Of a stretch of DNA of 64,000 bases, positions 34,224-43,332 are shown piece after piece. The notes beneath the pieces were generated by a model. It was given only the letters and a program-made list of their open reading frames with translations. It made no database searches and was not told where the DNA came from. Origin of the DNA: Butyrivibrio sp. (GTDB lineage Bacteria > Bacillota > Clostridia > Lachnospirales > Lachnospiraceae); NCBI GenBank assembly GCA_015056495.1, contig SVGC01000018.1, positions 20,608-84,607 of the forward strand, in the 5' to 3' direction. Numbering within the stretch: the stretch's first letter is position 1; the number at the start of each line of letters is the position of its first letter. The position numbers and the translations under genes were made by a program.

Positions 34224-35732
34224 ATGAACCATACGTGTTTTACTTTGAGGATAAAGTTATTACTGATAGCAACCTTATTTACATTAGTTGGTTGCAATAC
34301 TGAAAATGACAACAAAATAATAGCTGATGGTTCATATAGCTGCGAGGTTTCTCTTGAGGGGGGAAGCGGAAAAGCTACAGTTGATTCACCTGCACAGGTT
34401 GTAGTTGCTGATGGACAGATATCTGTAACGCTTGTCTGGTCCAGCCAGAACTACGATTACATGATCGTGCAGGATGAAAAATACTACAATGAAGCAGATG
34501 AGGGTGAGAATTCACAGTTTACTATTCCCATACCTGATTTTGATACGCCCGTAAATGTTATTGGCGATACTACTGCAATGAGCACGCCTCATGAGATTGA
34601 GTATACTCTTACAGTTTTTTCGCCAGGCAATGATGACTCTTTTGCGCAAGCTACAGATGAGGATAGTGGTTCTATCACGACAGAAGATGTGTCACTGGAG
34701 GGTTTGACGTACACCGGAAGTCTTGACCTTGGCTATGCAAAAGAGTATTTAGTTGATTACTACGAAGATGATGAGGGGAATAGCTATAACTATATAACTA
34801 TAGGCAGTGGAGAGTTTGAACAACATTTTTTGCAGTGCTGCGAAGGCGGCTCCACTACCTATAGCACTATTGAAGTAGATAAAACGTATCTGGTATCTAC
34901 TTCTGCAATGGATCTGATCGCTTCCATCGGAGCGCTGGATAATATCAGGCTTTCCGGCACCAAAAGGGAAGATTGGTCAGTGGTAAGTGCTCAGGATGCC
35001 ATGGATAAAGGCAATCTGATATATGCAGGTAAATATTCAGCTCCGGATTATGAGCTGCTTTTATCTGAAGAATGTAATTTTGCTATAGAAAATACTATGA
35101 TCTACCATACTCCGGAGGTGTATGACAAGCTGCAAAGCCTTGGAATAACAGTAATGGTAGAACGTTCCAGTTATGAGGAAACACCACTTGGAAGGCTGGA
35201 ATGGATCAAATTATACGGAGTATTATTTGACAGACTTGATGAAGCACAGGCTCTTTTTGATGAGCAGAGATCAAGGGTAGAAGCGATTTCAGAAATTGAA
35301 AGTACAGGTAAGTCTGTAGCAGTTTTTTCCATAAATTCTAATGGAACTGTAACTATCAGAAAACCTGGTGACTATGTTAGTTCAATGATAGAACTGGCTG
35401 GTGGTACGTATGTGCCAAGGCTTGAACTTGATAAAGATGAGAATGATCTGTCCACTATGAATATTACAATAGAGGACTTTTATGCAGGGGCGGTCGATGC
35501 AGACCTGCTTATATATAATGGGGCTATTGAGGGGGATGTTGATAGTCTGGAAGAGCTGACAGTTAAGATGCCTTTTTTGAGTGATTTTAAAGCATATAAA
35601 AATGGTTCTGTGTACTGTCTTACTGAGGATTATTTCCAGCAGAGTACTCATGTAGCAGACTTTATAGAAGATGTGCACAATATACTTTCAGAAAATAATG
35701 ATCCTCTTAATTACTTATACAGAATAGAGTAG
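34224..35732 (+). CDS. ABC transporter substrate-binding lipoprotein (tetrapyrrole/metal type)
   Basis: This 502-residue protein has a lipoprotein signal ending LFTLVGC. The N-terminal beta domain (about 30-140) contains GSGKATVDSPAQVVV, TLVWSSQNYDY and a TTAMSTPHEIEYTL end. The C-terminal part (about 165-500) is a helical-backbone binding domain of the BtuF/FhuD class, with IRLSGTKREDW, LIYAGKYSAPDYELLL, GITVMVERSSYEETPLGRLEW and a final VHNIL. The N-terminal domain looks related to the tail of the preceding CbiK, suggesting a shared ligand or docking role. With the permease and ATPase downstream it would import cobalamin precursors, another tetrapyrrole or a chelated metal. Which of these is not visible in the sequence. 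Confidence 0.85.
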   Translation: MNHTCFTLRIKLLLIATLFTLVGCNTENDNKIIADGSYSCEVSLEGGSGKATVDSPAQVVVADGQISVTLVWSSQNYDYMIVQDEKYYNEADEGENSQFTIPIPDFDTPVNVIGDTTAMSTPHEIEYTLTVFSPGNDDSFAQATDEDSGSITTEDVSLEGLTYTGSLDLGYAKEYLVDYYEDDEGNSYNYITIGSGEFEQHFLQCCEGGSTTYSTIEVDKTYLVSTSAMDLIASIGALDNIRLSGTKREDWSVVSAQDAMDKGNLIYAGKYSAPDYELLLSEECNFAIENTMIYHTPEVYDKLQSLGITVMVERSSYEETPLGRLEWIKLYGVLFDRLDEAQALFDEQRSRVEAISEIESTGKSVAVFSINSNGTVTIRKPGDYVSSMIELAGGTYVPRLELDKDENDLSTMNITIEDFYAGAVDADLLIYNGAIEGDVDSLEELTVKMPFLSDFKAYKNGSVYCLTEDYFQQSTHVADFIEDVHNILSENNDPLNYLYRIE

Positions 35733-35740
35733 GTGTAAAG

Positions 35741-36760
35741 GTGCAGAAAAAGAACAGAAAACAATTGATGATAATGATCATGATGGCAGTTCTTCTTGTC
35801 GTGATCAGTATTTTTTCCATTCTTGTTGGAAGTGCTGATATAGGACTTGCTGATCTGGCGTCTCTTTTTAGGGGCACGGAGAATGATTTTGCCTATAATA
35901 TAATCATTTCCATCAGGCTTCCAAGGGTTGCTGCGGCAATCATATTGGGCGGAGCATTATCTGTTTCGGGCTTTTTACTTCAGATATTTTTTGGAAATCC
36001 AATAGCAGGGCCTTATGTGCTGGGTGTATCATCCTCAGCCAAATTGTTTGTTGCATTGGTAATGGTATTTTTATTAGAAAATGGACGTATGATCAGTTCC
36101 TTTGGAATGATAGTGGCGGCTTTTACAGGGTCACTTATTTCCATGGGAATTGTTTTGCTATTGGCAAACAGAATACGCAATATGTCCTTACTTGTAGTCT
36201 GTGGTGTAATGATAGGCTACATATGCTCTGCAATTACTGATTTTATAGTATGTTTTGCAGAAGATTCCAATATCGTCAATCTTCACAACTGGTCCCTGGG
36301 CAGTTTTTCAGGGACAACTATGGAGCATGTACAGATATCACTGGTATTTGTAGCAGGGTGCCTGATAGTGGCATTTATGCTGTCCAAGCCCATTGGCGCA
36401 TATCAGCTGGGCGAAGCCTATGCCCGCAATATGGGTGTTGATATCCGGGCTTTCAGGATCTTACTGATACTTGTTTCAAGTCTGTTATCAGCCACGGTTA
36501 CTGCTTTTGCCGGACCAATATCATTTGTGGGGATTGCAGTTCCGCATATTATCAGGGGATTGTTAAAAACCGCAAAACCTATGATCATGATCCCGGCCTG
36601 CTTTATTGGCGGCAGTATCATAACCCTTGTCTGTGATGACATTGCAAGGACTGCCTTTGCGCCAACAGAGCTTAGCATCAGTTCCGTTACTGCTATAGGT
36701 CTGGCTCCAATTGTCATATATCTGCTTATAAGGCGAGGTGAGAGATCATGGACAAAGTAA
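35741..36760 (+). CDS. FecCD/BtuC-type ABC permease
   Basis: This 339-residue permease has about ten membrane segments and the family motifs RLPRVAAAIILGGALSVSG near residue 50, GNPIAGPYVLGVSS and, near the end, AGPISFVGIAVPHIIR, which contacts the ATPase. The likely start is GTG at 35741 with AGGTG upstream. It lies 8 bases after the binding protein and overlaps the ATPase by 13. FecCD permeases move siderophores, heme or corrinoids; the riboswitch context favours a corrinoid or precursor. Confidence 0.93.
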   Translation: MQKKNRKQLMIMIMMAVLLVVISIFSILVGSADIGLADLASLFRGTENDFAYNIIISIRLPRVAAAIILGGALSVSGFLLQIFFGNPIAGPYVLGVSSSAKLFVALVMVFLLENGRMISSFGMIVAAFTGSLISMGIVLLLANRIRNMSLLVVCGVMIGYICSAITDFIVCFAEDSNIVNLHNWSLGSFSGTTMEHVQISLVFVAGCLIVAFMLSKPIGAYQLGEAYARNMGVDIRAFRILLILVSSLLSATVTAFAGPISFVGIAVPHIIRGLLKTAKPMIMIPACFIGGSIITLVCDDIARTAFAPTELSISSVTAIGLAPIVIYLLIRRGERSWTK

Positions 36761-37572
36761 TAAAAGATAAGGTTCTTAGAACTTATAAGCTAAATGTTGG
36801 ATATAAACAGACTGTGGTTTCTGATGTGACAATTGACGTAATGCCAGGGGAAATCATTGCTCTTATCGGACCAAACGGTGCAGGCAAATCCACCATACTA
36901 AATACAATCATCAGAGAACTTAGGGAACTGTCAGGAAAAGTATATATCAAAGAAAAGGAAGAGAATTCCTTAAATGGTGAAGAACTGGCCAGAATAATGT
37001 CAATGGTCACTACCAAAAAGATAACTCCTGAGCTAATGACAGCCAGAGAGGTTGTAGCAACAGGCCGCTATCCATATACAGGACGCCTTGGGATCCTGAG
37101 TGCAGAAGACTGGCAGAAAGTTGACGAGGCAATAGGACTTGTGGGCGCAGAGGATGTCAGGGAGTGCGATTTTACCAAATTAAGCGATGGTCAGCGTCAG
37201 AGGATCATGCTTGCACGAGCTATATGTCAGGAGCCGGAGATCATGATACTTGATGAACCTACGTCATTTCTTGATATTCAGTTCAAGATAGACATATTAT
37301 CCATTATTCGCAGGCTTTCTCAGGAAAAAGACATAGCAGTGATAATGTCTATCCATGATCTTGAATTTGTGGGCCCTGTGGCAGATAAAGTAGTAGCTAT
37401 AGACGATGGAAGCGTTGTGGCAGTAGGCACATCGAAAGATATAATAACACCAGATATTATAGAGAAGATATATCATATGGAAAAAAATTCCGGACATATA
37501 CTTGTTGAGGGATTGAAAGCATACTCTGGTGCATTGGGAAGGCTGGTTAATAAGGAAAAATATGAAAACTAA
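36748..37572 (+). CDS. BtuD/FecE-type ABC ATP-binding protein
   Basis: This 274-residue ATPase has Walker [10 protein letters not shown] near 49, signature LSDGQRQR, Walker [13 protein letters not shown] and switch His in SIHDLEF. Signature LSDGQ in place of LSGGQ is seen in many FecE-type subunits. It energises the FecCD permease encoded just upstream and overlaps it by 13 bases. Its own end overlaps the cobyric acid synthase gene by 11 bases, tying importer and synthesis genes into one transcript. Confidence 0.94.
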   Translation: MDKVIKDKVLRTYKLNVGYKQTVVSDVTIDVMPGEIIALIGPNGAGKSTILNTIIRELRELSGKVYIKEKEENSLNGEELARIMSMVTTKKITPELMTAREVVATGRYPYTGRLGILSAEDWQKVDEAIGLVGAEDVRECDFTKLSDGQRQRIMLARAICQEPEIMILDEPTSFLDIQFKIDILSIIRRLSQEKDIAVIMSIHDLEFVGPVADKVVAIDDGSVVAVGTSKDIITPDIIEKIYHMEKNSGHILVEGLKAYSGALGRLVNKEKYEN

Positions 37573-39019
37573 AGTGATCATGGTTCAGGGCACTATGTCC
37601 AATGTGGGAAAAAGCCTTTTGGTAGGTGCTCTTTGCCGTATTTTTAAACAAGATGGATATAGAGTTGCTCCTTTTAAGTCACAAAACATGGCCTTAAATT
37701 CTTTTGTTACAGAAGATGGTCTGGAGCTTGGAAGGGCTCAGGCAATGCAAGCTGAATGCGCGGGGATCAAGCCTTCAGTCTACATGAATCCTATTCTGCT
37801 AAAACCTACTAATGACGTTGGTTCCCAAGTGATAGTCAATGGTGAAGTAATAGGTAATATGCCTGCCAGGGAGTATTTTAAATATAAAAAGAAGCTGATA
37901 CCTGATATAATGGCGGCTTTTCATGAACTTGAGAAACAGGCAGACATAATTGTGGTGGAAGGTGCAGGTAGCCCTGCAGAGATCAACCTCAAGTCTGAAG
38001 ATATAGTCAATATGGGGCTTGCAGAGTTAATAGATGCTCCGGTACTCCTTGTTGGAGATATTGACAGAGGCGGAGTATTTGCACAGCTCCTGGGTACTCT
38101 CGAGTTGTTGGAGGAAAAAGAGAGAGACAGAGTCAAAGGCCTTATCATTAACAAGTTCAGGGGTGATAAGAGCCTTCTGGATCCCGGAATTGATATGCTT
38201 GAGGATATGGGACACGTTCCTGTCATAGGCACTATACCTTATACGAGACTTCTGATCGATGATGAAGACAGCCTGAGTGAGAGACTTGGTAAAGACAAGT
38301 TTACAGATAAAGCTGCTGTAGACATAGCAGTCATCAGACTTCCCAGGATATCCAATTTTACAGACGCTGCACCATTTGAGAGCATAGAAGGAGTTAATGT
38401 ACGATTTGTAACTGATCCGGGAGAATTGGAAAAGGCTGACCTTGTGATCATACCAGGCAGTAAAAATACTATTGAGGACCTTAGATGGATGCGGGGATCC
38501 GGCATGGAGGCTGCGATCAAGAAATATGCCTGCAGTGCACCGGTTATAGGCATATGCGGCGGATTCCAGATGCTTGGTAACGAGATCAGCGATCCAGATG
38601 GGGTAGAGGAAGGCGGAAGCATAAGAGGAATGTGCCTTATCAATACCAGCACAGTGCTAAAGGACAAAAAGAACAGAAGCCAGAGTGAAGGCACTTTTCC
38701 AGAGATGGAAGGAATCTACGACTGTTTGTCAGGCCATAAATATGTAGGCTACGAGATACATATGGGAGAAACCACTGATCGTGACGGTCATAAAGTTACT
38801 TCTGTTCAGGAAGGTAATGTTTATGGTACCTATGTACACGGAATCTTTGATGAGGGTGATCTGGCGCTATGTCTTAGTAAGTCAGTAGCACGTAAAAAGG
38901 GAATTGAGCTTGATCAGACTATGGATTATCAGGCATTTAAAGAAAATGAGTATGACAAGCTGGCAGCTGTAGTCAGAGCTAATCTGGATATGGAATATAT
39001 TTACAGGATCATGGAGTAA
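37562..39019 (+). CDS. cbiP: Cobyric acid synthase
   Basis: This enzyme of about 485 residues amidates side chains b, d, e and g of adenosylcobyrinic a,c-diamide with glutamine. The N-terminal dethiobiotin-synthetase-like ATPase has [13 protein letters not shown] (P-loop) and [10 protein letters not shown]. The C-terminal class-I glutaminase has [13 protein letters not shown] with the catalytic Cys and YVHGIFDEG with the catalytic His. The ATG at 37562 with AAGGAA upstream is chosen over an in-frame start at 37529 inside the ATPase gene. The protein is complete and of normal length. Confidence 0.96.
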   Translation: MKTKVIMVQGTMSNVGKSLLVGALCRIFKQDGYRVAPFKSQNMALNSFVTEDGLELGRAQAMQAECAGIKPSVYMNPILLKPTNDVGSQVIVNGEVIGNMPAREYFKYKKKLIPDIMAAFHELEKQADIIVVEGAGSPAEINLKSEDIVNMGLAELIDAPVLLVGDIDRGGVFAQLLGTLELLEEKERDRVKGLIINKFRGDKSLLDPGIDMLEDMGHVPVIGTIPYTRLLIDDEDSLSERLGKDKFTDKAAVDIAVIRLPRISNFTDAAPFESIEGVNVRFVTDPGELEKADLVIIPGSKNTIEDLRWMRGSGMEAAIKKYACSAPVIGICGGFQMLGNEISDPDGVEEGGSIRGMCLINTSTVLKDKKNRSQSEGTFPEMEGIYDCLSGHKYVGYEIHMGETTDRDGHKVTSVQEGNVYGTYVHGIFDEGDLALCLSKSVARKKGIELDQTMDYQAFKENEYDKLAAVVRANLDMEYIYRIME

Positions 39020-39021
39020 AC

Positions 39022-39651
39022 ATGGAAAATATTGAGTTTGTACTTCCTTCTGAAATAGAAAAAAGAAGCTTTGAAATAATTACAAAAGAGCTTGAGATGA
39101 TGGGCAAAGTGATACCACAGGAGGAGGCGCCCATTACCAAGAGAGTTATTCATACCAGTGCGGATTTTGAATATGCAGATACCATGTGCTATTCGAAAAA
39201 TGCTATCACAATAGCTCGTGATCTTATTAAAAACGGTGCACATATCGTAACTGATACCAACATGGCCATGGCAGGCATAAATAAAAAGAAGTTGGCGGCA
39301 TATGGCGGAGAAGTCCACTGTTTCATGGCTGACAAGGATGTTGAGCTGGAAGCAAAAGAGCGCGGCATAACAAGAGCTGCAGTAAGCATGGAGAGGGCTT
39401 CCAAATTGGATGTTCCTGTAATATTTGCTATTGGTAATGCACCTACAGCGTTGATATCGCTGTATGAAATGATGGAAAAGGGTATTTTTACACCGGACTT
39501 TGTAATTGGTGTTCCGGTAGGCTTTGTAAATGTTGTTGCTGCCAAGGAACTTTTTTTACAGGCTGATGTCCCATACATAATCAACCGTGGCAGAAAAGGC
39601 GGCAGTAATATAGCTGCTGCAATAGTAAATGCATTGGTATATGGCTTATGA
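39022..39651 (+). CDS. cbiC: Cobalt-precorrin-8 methylmutase
   Basis: This 209-residue CbiC/CobH protein moves the C-11 methyl group to C-12, making cobyrinate. Family features are RVIHTSADFEYADT near residue 40, with the active-site His in IHTSADFE, TDTNMAMAGI, and the C-terminal GVPVGFVN followed by NRGRKGGSNIAAAIVNAL. It lies 2 bases after cbiP and overlaps cbiD by 4, standard for this operon. Confidence 0.96.
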   Translation: MENIEFVLPSEIEKRSFEIITKELEMMGKVIPQEEAPITKRVIHTSADFEYADTMCYSKNAITIARDLIKNGAHIVTDTNMAMAGINKKKLAAYGGEVHCFMADKDVELEAKERGITRAAVSMERASKLDVPVIFAIGNAPTALISLYEMMEKGIFTPDFVIGVPVGFVNVVAAKELFLQADVPYIINRGRKGGSNIAAAIVNALVYGL

Positions 39652-40766
39652 GAAAAGGGTTTACTACGGGAAGCTGTGCGGCAGCTGCTTCCAAGGCTGC
39701 CACATACATGCTTTTATCCGGAAAGAAAAAAACGAATATTGAGATAGAGACTCCTGCCGGGATCATGTTCAAAGCTCAGATCCTGGATATCCACCGTGGT
39801 AATGACTATGTAAGCTGCGCGGTTATCAAGGATGGGGGAGATGATCCTGATGTTACTACAGGAAGCCATATTGTATCAAAAGTAAGTGTGAAGGCGGATC
39901 CAACTGAAAATGCTACTACATCAAAAGCTCACATCATTATTGATGGCGGAATAGGTGTAGGAAGGGTCACACGCCCCGGACTTGACCAGCCTGTTGGAAA
40001 TGCGGCTATCAATCATGTACCAAGGGAGATGATCACCAAGGAGGTGTTGGAAGTATGCGAGCTGTTTGATTTTAATGGCACTCTTCGTATAGAGATATCT
40101 GTTCCGGAAGGGGAACAACTGTCTTCCCGCACCTTTAATCCAAGGCTTGGTATTGAAGGCGGAATATCGATCCTCGGCACAACAGGCATTGTAGAACCTA
40201 TGAGTACCAAGGCTATCATTGATACCATCAGAGTTGAATTAAATCAGCAGAAAGCCCTTGGAAACACAATAGCTCGAGTAGCGCCAGGTAACTATGGACA
40301 GGAATTTATGAAACAGCGCTATGGCTATGATCTTGATGCTAGTGTCAAATGCTCTAATTACATAGGTGAAACGATAGACATGGCCTGCGAGATGGGCTTT
40401 GAGACTATGCTTCTGACCGGGCATATCGGTAAATTGATCAAAGTTGCCGGTGGTATCATGAATACCCATTCTCATGAGGCGGATTGCAGGATGGAGATCC
40501 TTGCAAGCTGCGCGCTTCGTGCCATGGGCGATGCAGAGATAGCCAGAAGGATACTGGCATGCATAAATACAGAAGAAGCCCTTCATATACTTGATGAAGC
40601 CGGCTTGTTACAAGAGACTATGGATATAGTTCTGGAGAAAATCTTATTTTATCTGGATTTCCGGTCTCAAGGAAAAATTAGGACTGAATGTGTCATTTAT
40701 TCAAATGATTATGGAATATTGGCTGAATCAGATGGTGTAAGAGATTGTTTTGGAAAAGAGGTTTAA
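39648..40766 (+). CDS. cbiD: Cobalt-precorrin-5B C1-methyltransferase
   Basis: This 372-residue protein begins LRKGFTTGSCAAAASKAA, the diagnostic N-terminus of CbiD, and contains VTRPGLDQPVG and FNPRLGIEGGISILGTTG. CbiD methylates C-1 with S-adenosylmethionine in the anaerobic pathway and is absent from the aerobic route, so it fixes the pathway type here. It overlaps cbiC by 4 bases and its stop codon directly adjoins the cbiF start. Confidence 0.97.
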   Translation: MRKGFTTGSCAAAASKAATYMLLSGKKKTNIEIETPAGIMFKAQILDIHRGNDYVSCAVIKDGGDDPDVTTGSHIVSKVSVKADPTENATTSKAHIIIDGGIGVGRVTRPGLDQPVGNAAINHVPREMITKEVLEVCELFDFNGTLRIEISVPEGEQLSSRTFNPRLGIEGGISILGTTGIVEPMSTKAIIDTIRVELNQQKALGNTIARVAPGNYGQEFMKQRYGYDLDASVKCSNYIGETIDMACEMGFETMLLTGHIGKLIKVAGGIMNTHSHEADCRMEILASCALRAMGDAEIARRILACINTEEALHILDEAGLLQETMDIVLEKILFYLDFRSQGKIRTECVIYSNDYGILAESDGVRDCFGKEV

Positions 40767-41528
40767 ATGGTTCATTTTGTTGGTGCAGGCCCTGGGGCTG
40801 CAGATCTGATAACAGTCAGAGGCATGAAATTATTGCAGGCCGCTGACGTCATAATATATGCTGGGTCACTGGTAAATCCGGAACTGTTGGATTATGCACA
40901 TGAAGGATGCGAGACTTATAACAGTGCCAGACTGACCTTGGACGAAGTAATGGAGATAATGCTCAAGGCATCTGAAAGTGGAAAAGAGGTCGTTAGACTT
41001 CACACCGGAGAACCAAGCATATATGGTGCCGTTCAGGAGCAGATGCAGGAATTGGATAAACATGGAATTGAATATGACAGCTGTCCTGGCGTCAGCGCCT
41101 GTTTTGGTGCTGCCGCATCCCTGAATCTCGAATATACACTGCCGGATGTGAGTCAGTCGCTGATAATTACCAGGATGGCAGGAAGGACGCCGGTTCCTGA
41201 GGGAGAGTCCATAGAGCGCTTTGCCAGCCACGGGGCTTCCATGGCCATATACCTTAGCAGCGGAATGCTTGCAGAATTGTCTGAAAGACTCATAAATGGC
41301 GGATATACTAAGGATACTCCTGCAGCTCTTGTATATAAGGCTACTTGGCCTGATGAGCAAAAATATATATGTACTGTAGGTACTCTAGCTGAGACGGGAG
41401 AGAAGGCAGGTATTAAGAACCTGGCAGTTGTTCTGGTGGGAGATGTAATAGCCAAATCCGGTTATTCTCTGTCCAGATTGTATTCTCCTGATTTTGAAAC
41501 GGGATTTAGAAGTAAAAAAGAATCTTGA
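40767..41528 (+). CDS. cbiF: Cobalt-precorrin-4 C11-methyltransferase
   Basis: This 253-residue tetrapyrrole methylase has VHFVGAGPGAADLITVRG at the start (SAM site), YAGSLVNPELL, RLHTGEPSIYGAVQEQ and YDSCPGVSACFGAAA, all matching CbiF/CobM. RMAGRTPVPEGE is a further family mark. It methylates C-11 of cobalt-precorrin-4. It starts at the base immediately after the cbiD stop. Confidence 0.95.
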   Translation: MVHFVGAGPGAADLITVRGMKLLQAADVIIYAGSLVNPELLDYAHEGCETYNSARLTLDEVMEIMLKASESGKEVVRLHTGEPSIYGAVQEQMQELDKHGIEYDSCPGVSACFGAAASLNLEYTLPDVSQSLIITRMAGRTPVPEGESIERFASHGASMAIYLSSGMLAELSERLINGGYTKDTPAALVYKATWPDEQKYICTVGTLAETGEKAGIKNLAVVLVGDVIAKSGYSLSRLYSPDFETGFRSKKES

Positions 41529-41542
41529 GTTGAGGAAAAGCA

Positions 41543-42607
41543 ATGTTTTCAGTAAAACTTCTGAAAGTAGTCTTTTTTACAGAAAAGGGCAAAGCCTTGG
41601 CAGACAGGATCTTTAACAATTGGGATCAGGCTGTGCCAGCGTTTAAAGAAAAAGATGAACAACTTGATATGTGGGTACAAAAGGCATTTGAGGAGCATCA
41701 GCCAATTTTATTTATTGGAGCTACAGGAATTGCAGTAAGAAAGATCGCACCATTTTTGCAGAATAAGCTTATTGACAGTTCTGTTGTGGTGATAGATGAG
41801 CTTGGGCAGTTTGTGATACCTCTTTTATCAGGCCATTATGGCGGAGCTAATGAGCTGGCAAGCCTTTTGGCTGGGCGCCTTGGAGCTACGCTTGTGATCA
41901 CAACTGCTACTGATATCAATAAAGCTTTTGCCATCGATGTATTTGCAAAGGAAAATGGCCTTTTTATATCAGATAAGGACAAGATCAAGCGCGTATCTTC
42001 AAAGATCCTGAAAGGCGAAAAAGTACTGTATAAGTGTGATGTGGAAGATGCTGTTTTTATAGGAAAAAGGCCTGAACTGGTGCATTGTAAAGCAGAGCTT
42101 AATGATGACCTCCAAGATAGTATTTCCAAGGAAAGCATAGATTTTTCCATAGAAGATGGAGAGAAGGCTCATCAAGCTGTTTCAGGCTCCCTGAGACTTT
42201 TTCCTAAGCGTATGGTCCTTGGAATTGGCTGCAAAAAAGGCAAAAGCTATGAGGATTTAAAGGCATTTGTACTTGGTAAATATGATGAAGACAGGCTTAG
42301 AGGCGAGCTCTATGCCATATGTTCCATTGATCTAAAGCAGAGAGAGCCTGGACTTATCATGTTATCCCAGTATCTGGGAGTGCCTTTTATAACATATACC
42401 ACTGCTGAGCTTGAAGAGGCTCCAGGAACATATGAGGATTCAGATTTTGTAAAAAAGACAGTAGGAGTAGGCAATGTCTGCGAAAGGGCGGCCATGCTTG
42501 GCGCAGGCAGTGGAGCAGAGATAGTTATAAGAAAAACAGTAGGAGACGGAATGACTCTTGCTGAAAGTAGAAGAAAGAAGATAGAGATCAGATGGCAGGA
42601 AAAATAA
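41543..42607 (+). CDS. cbiG: Cobalt-precorrin-5A hydrolase
   Basis: This 354-residue protein opens the delta-lactone of cobalt-precorrin-5A and releases acetaldehyde. The N-terminal domain has PILFIGATGIAVRKIAPFLQNK and VIDELGQFVIPLLSGHYGGAN. The C-terminal domain has LGIGCKKGKSYEDLKAFV. Both halves of a full-length CbiG are present. It overlaps cbiH by 16 bases. Confidence 0.95.
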   Translation: MFSVKLLKVVFFTEKGKALADRIFNNWDQAVPAFKEKDEQLDMWVQKAFEEHQPILFIGATGIAVRKIAPFLQNKLIDSSVVVIDELGQFVIPLLSGHYGGANELASLLAGRLGATLVITTATDINKAFAIDVFAKENGLFISDKDKIKRVSSKILKGEKVLYKCDVEDAVFIGKRPELVHCKAELNDDLQDSISKESIDFSIEDGEKAHQAVSGSLRLFPKRMVLGIGCKKGKSYEDLKAFVLGKYDEDRLRGELYAICSIDLKQREPGLIMLSQYLGVPFITYTTAELEEAPGTYEDSDFVKKTVGVGNVCERAAMLGAGSGAEIVIRKTVGDGMTLAESRRKKIEIRWQEK

Positions 42608-43332
42608 TTATAGTAGGTATGGGGCCTGGAGACAGCTCCATGATGACCGGCGAGGCTTTTGAAGCCATGAAAAATAGCGATATTATTGTGGGATACACGG
42701 TATATGTGGATCTAGTCAGAAATCTGTTTGAGGATAAAGAATTTTTTACAACTCCTATGAAACAGGAAATTGAACGCTGCAAGGCTTGTTTTGATTTTGC
42801 TCTTGATGGAAAAAATGTTGCATTTATCTGCAGCGGTGATGCAGGTGTCTATGGCATGGCAGCTCCAATGTATGAGCTTTCTGAACAATATCCGGAGGTA
42901 GAGCTTACTGTGATACCAGGGGTCACCGCCGCTCTTTCTGGAGCAGCACTTCTCGGAGCGCCTTTAAATCACGATTTTTGCGTAATATCCTTAAGTGACC
43001 TGCTCACTCCGTGGGAACTTATCACTAAGAGGCTTGAAGCGGCTATACATGGTGATTTTGCCATTGCCATCTACAATCCATCCAGTAAAAAGAGGCATGA
43101 TCATCTGCAAAAGGCTTGTGACATCATGATAAATGCAGGAGCAGAGCTGGATAGAGCCTGCGGATATGTAGAAAATATAGGCAGAGACGGCACAAAGACC
43201 TGCACCTGCACCCTCAGGGAACTTAGAGATTCTGAGGTAAACATGTTTACAACAGTGTTTGTTGGTAATTCAAGATCGAGACTGATAAATGGCAAAATAG
43301 TTACTCCACGAGGATATAGGATCAATGAATAA
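42592..43332 (+). CDS. cbiH: Cobalt-factor III / precorrin-3B C17-methyltransferase
   Basis: This 246-residue methylase begins IIIVGMGPGDSSMMTGEA and carries IVGYTVYVDLV, CSGDAGVYGMAAPMYE and IAIYNPSSKKRHDHLQKA, the strongest CbiH/CobJ signature. It methylates C-17 and promotes ring contraction. It overlaps cbiG by 16 and the next gene by 8 bases. Length is standard for the family, with no extra iron-sulfur domain. Confidence 0.95.
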   Translation: MAGKIIIVGMGPGDSSMMTGEAFEAMKNSDIIVGYTVYVDLVRNLFEDKEFFTTPMKQEIERCKACFDFALDGKNVAFICSGDAGVYGMAAPMYELSEQYPEVELTVIPGVTAALSGAALLGAPLNHDFCVISLSDLLTPWELITKRLEAAIHGDFAIAIYNPSSKKRHDHLQKACDIMINAGAELDRACGYVENIGRDGTKTCTCTLRELRDSEVNMFTTVFVGNSRSRLINGKIVTPRGYRINE

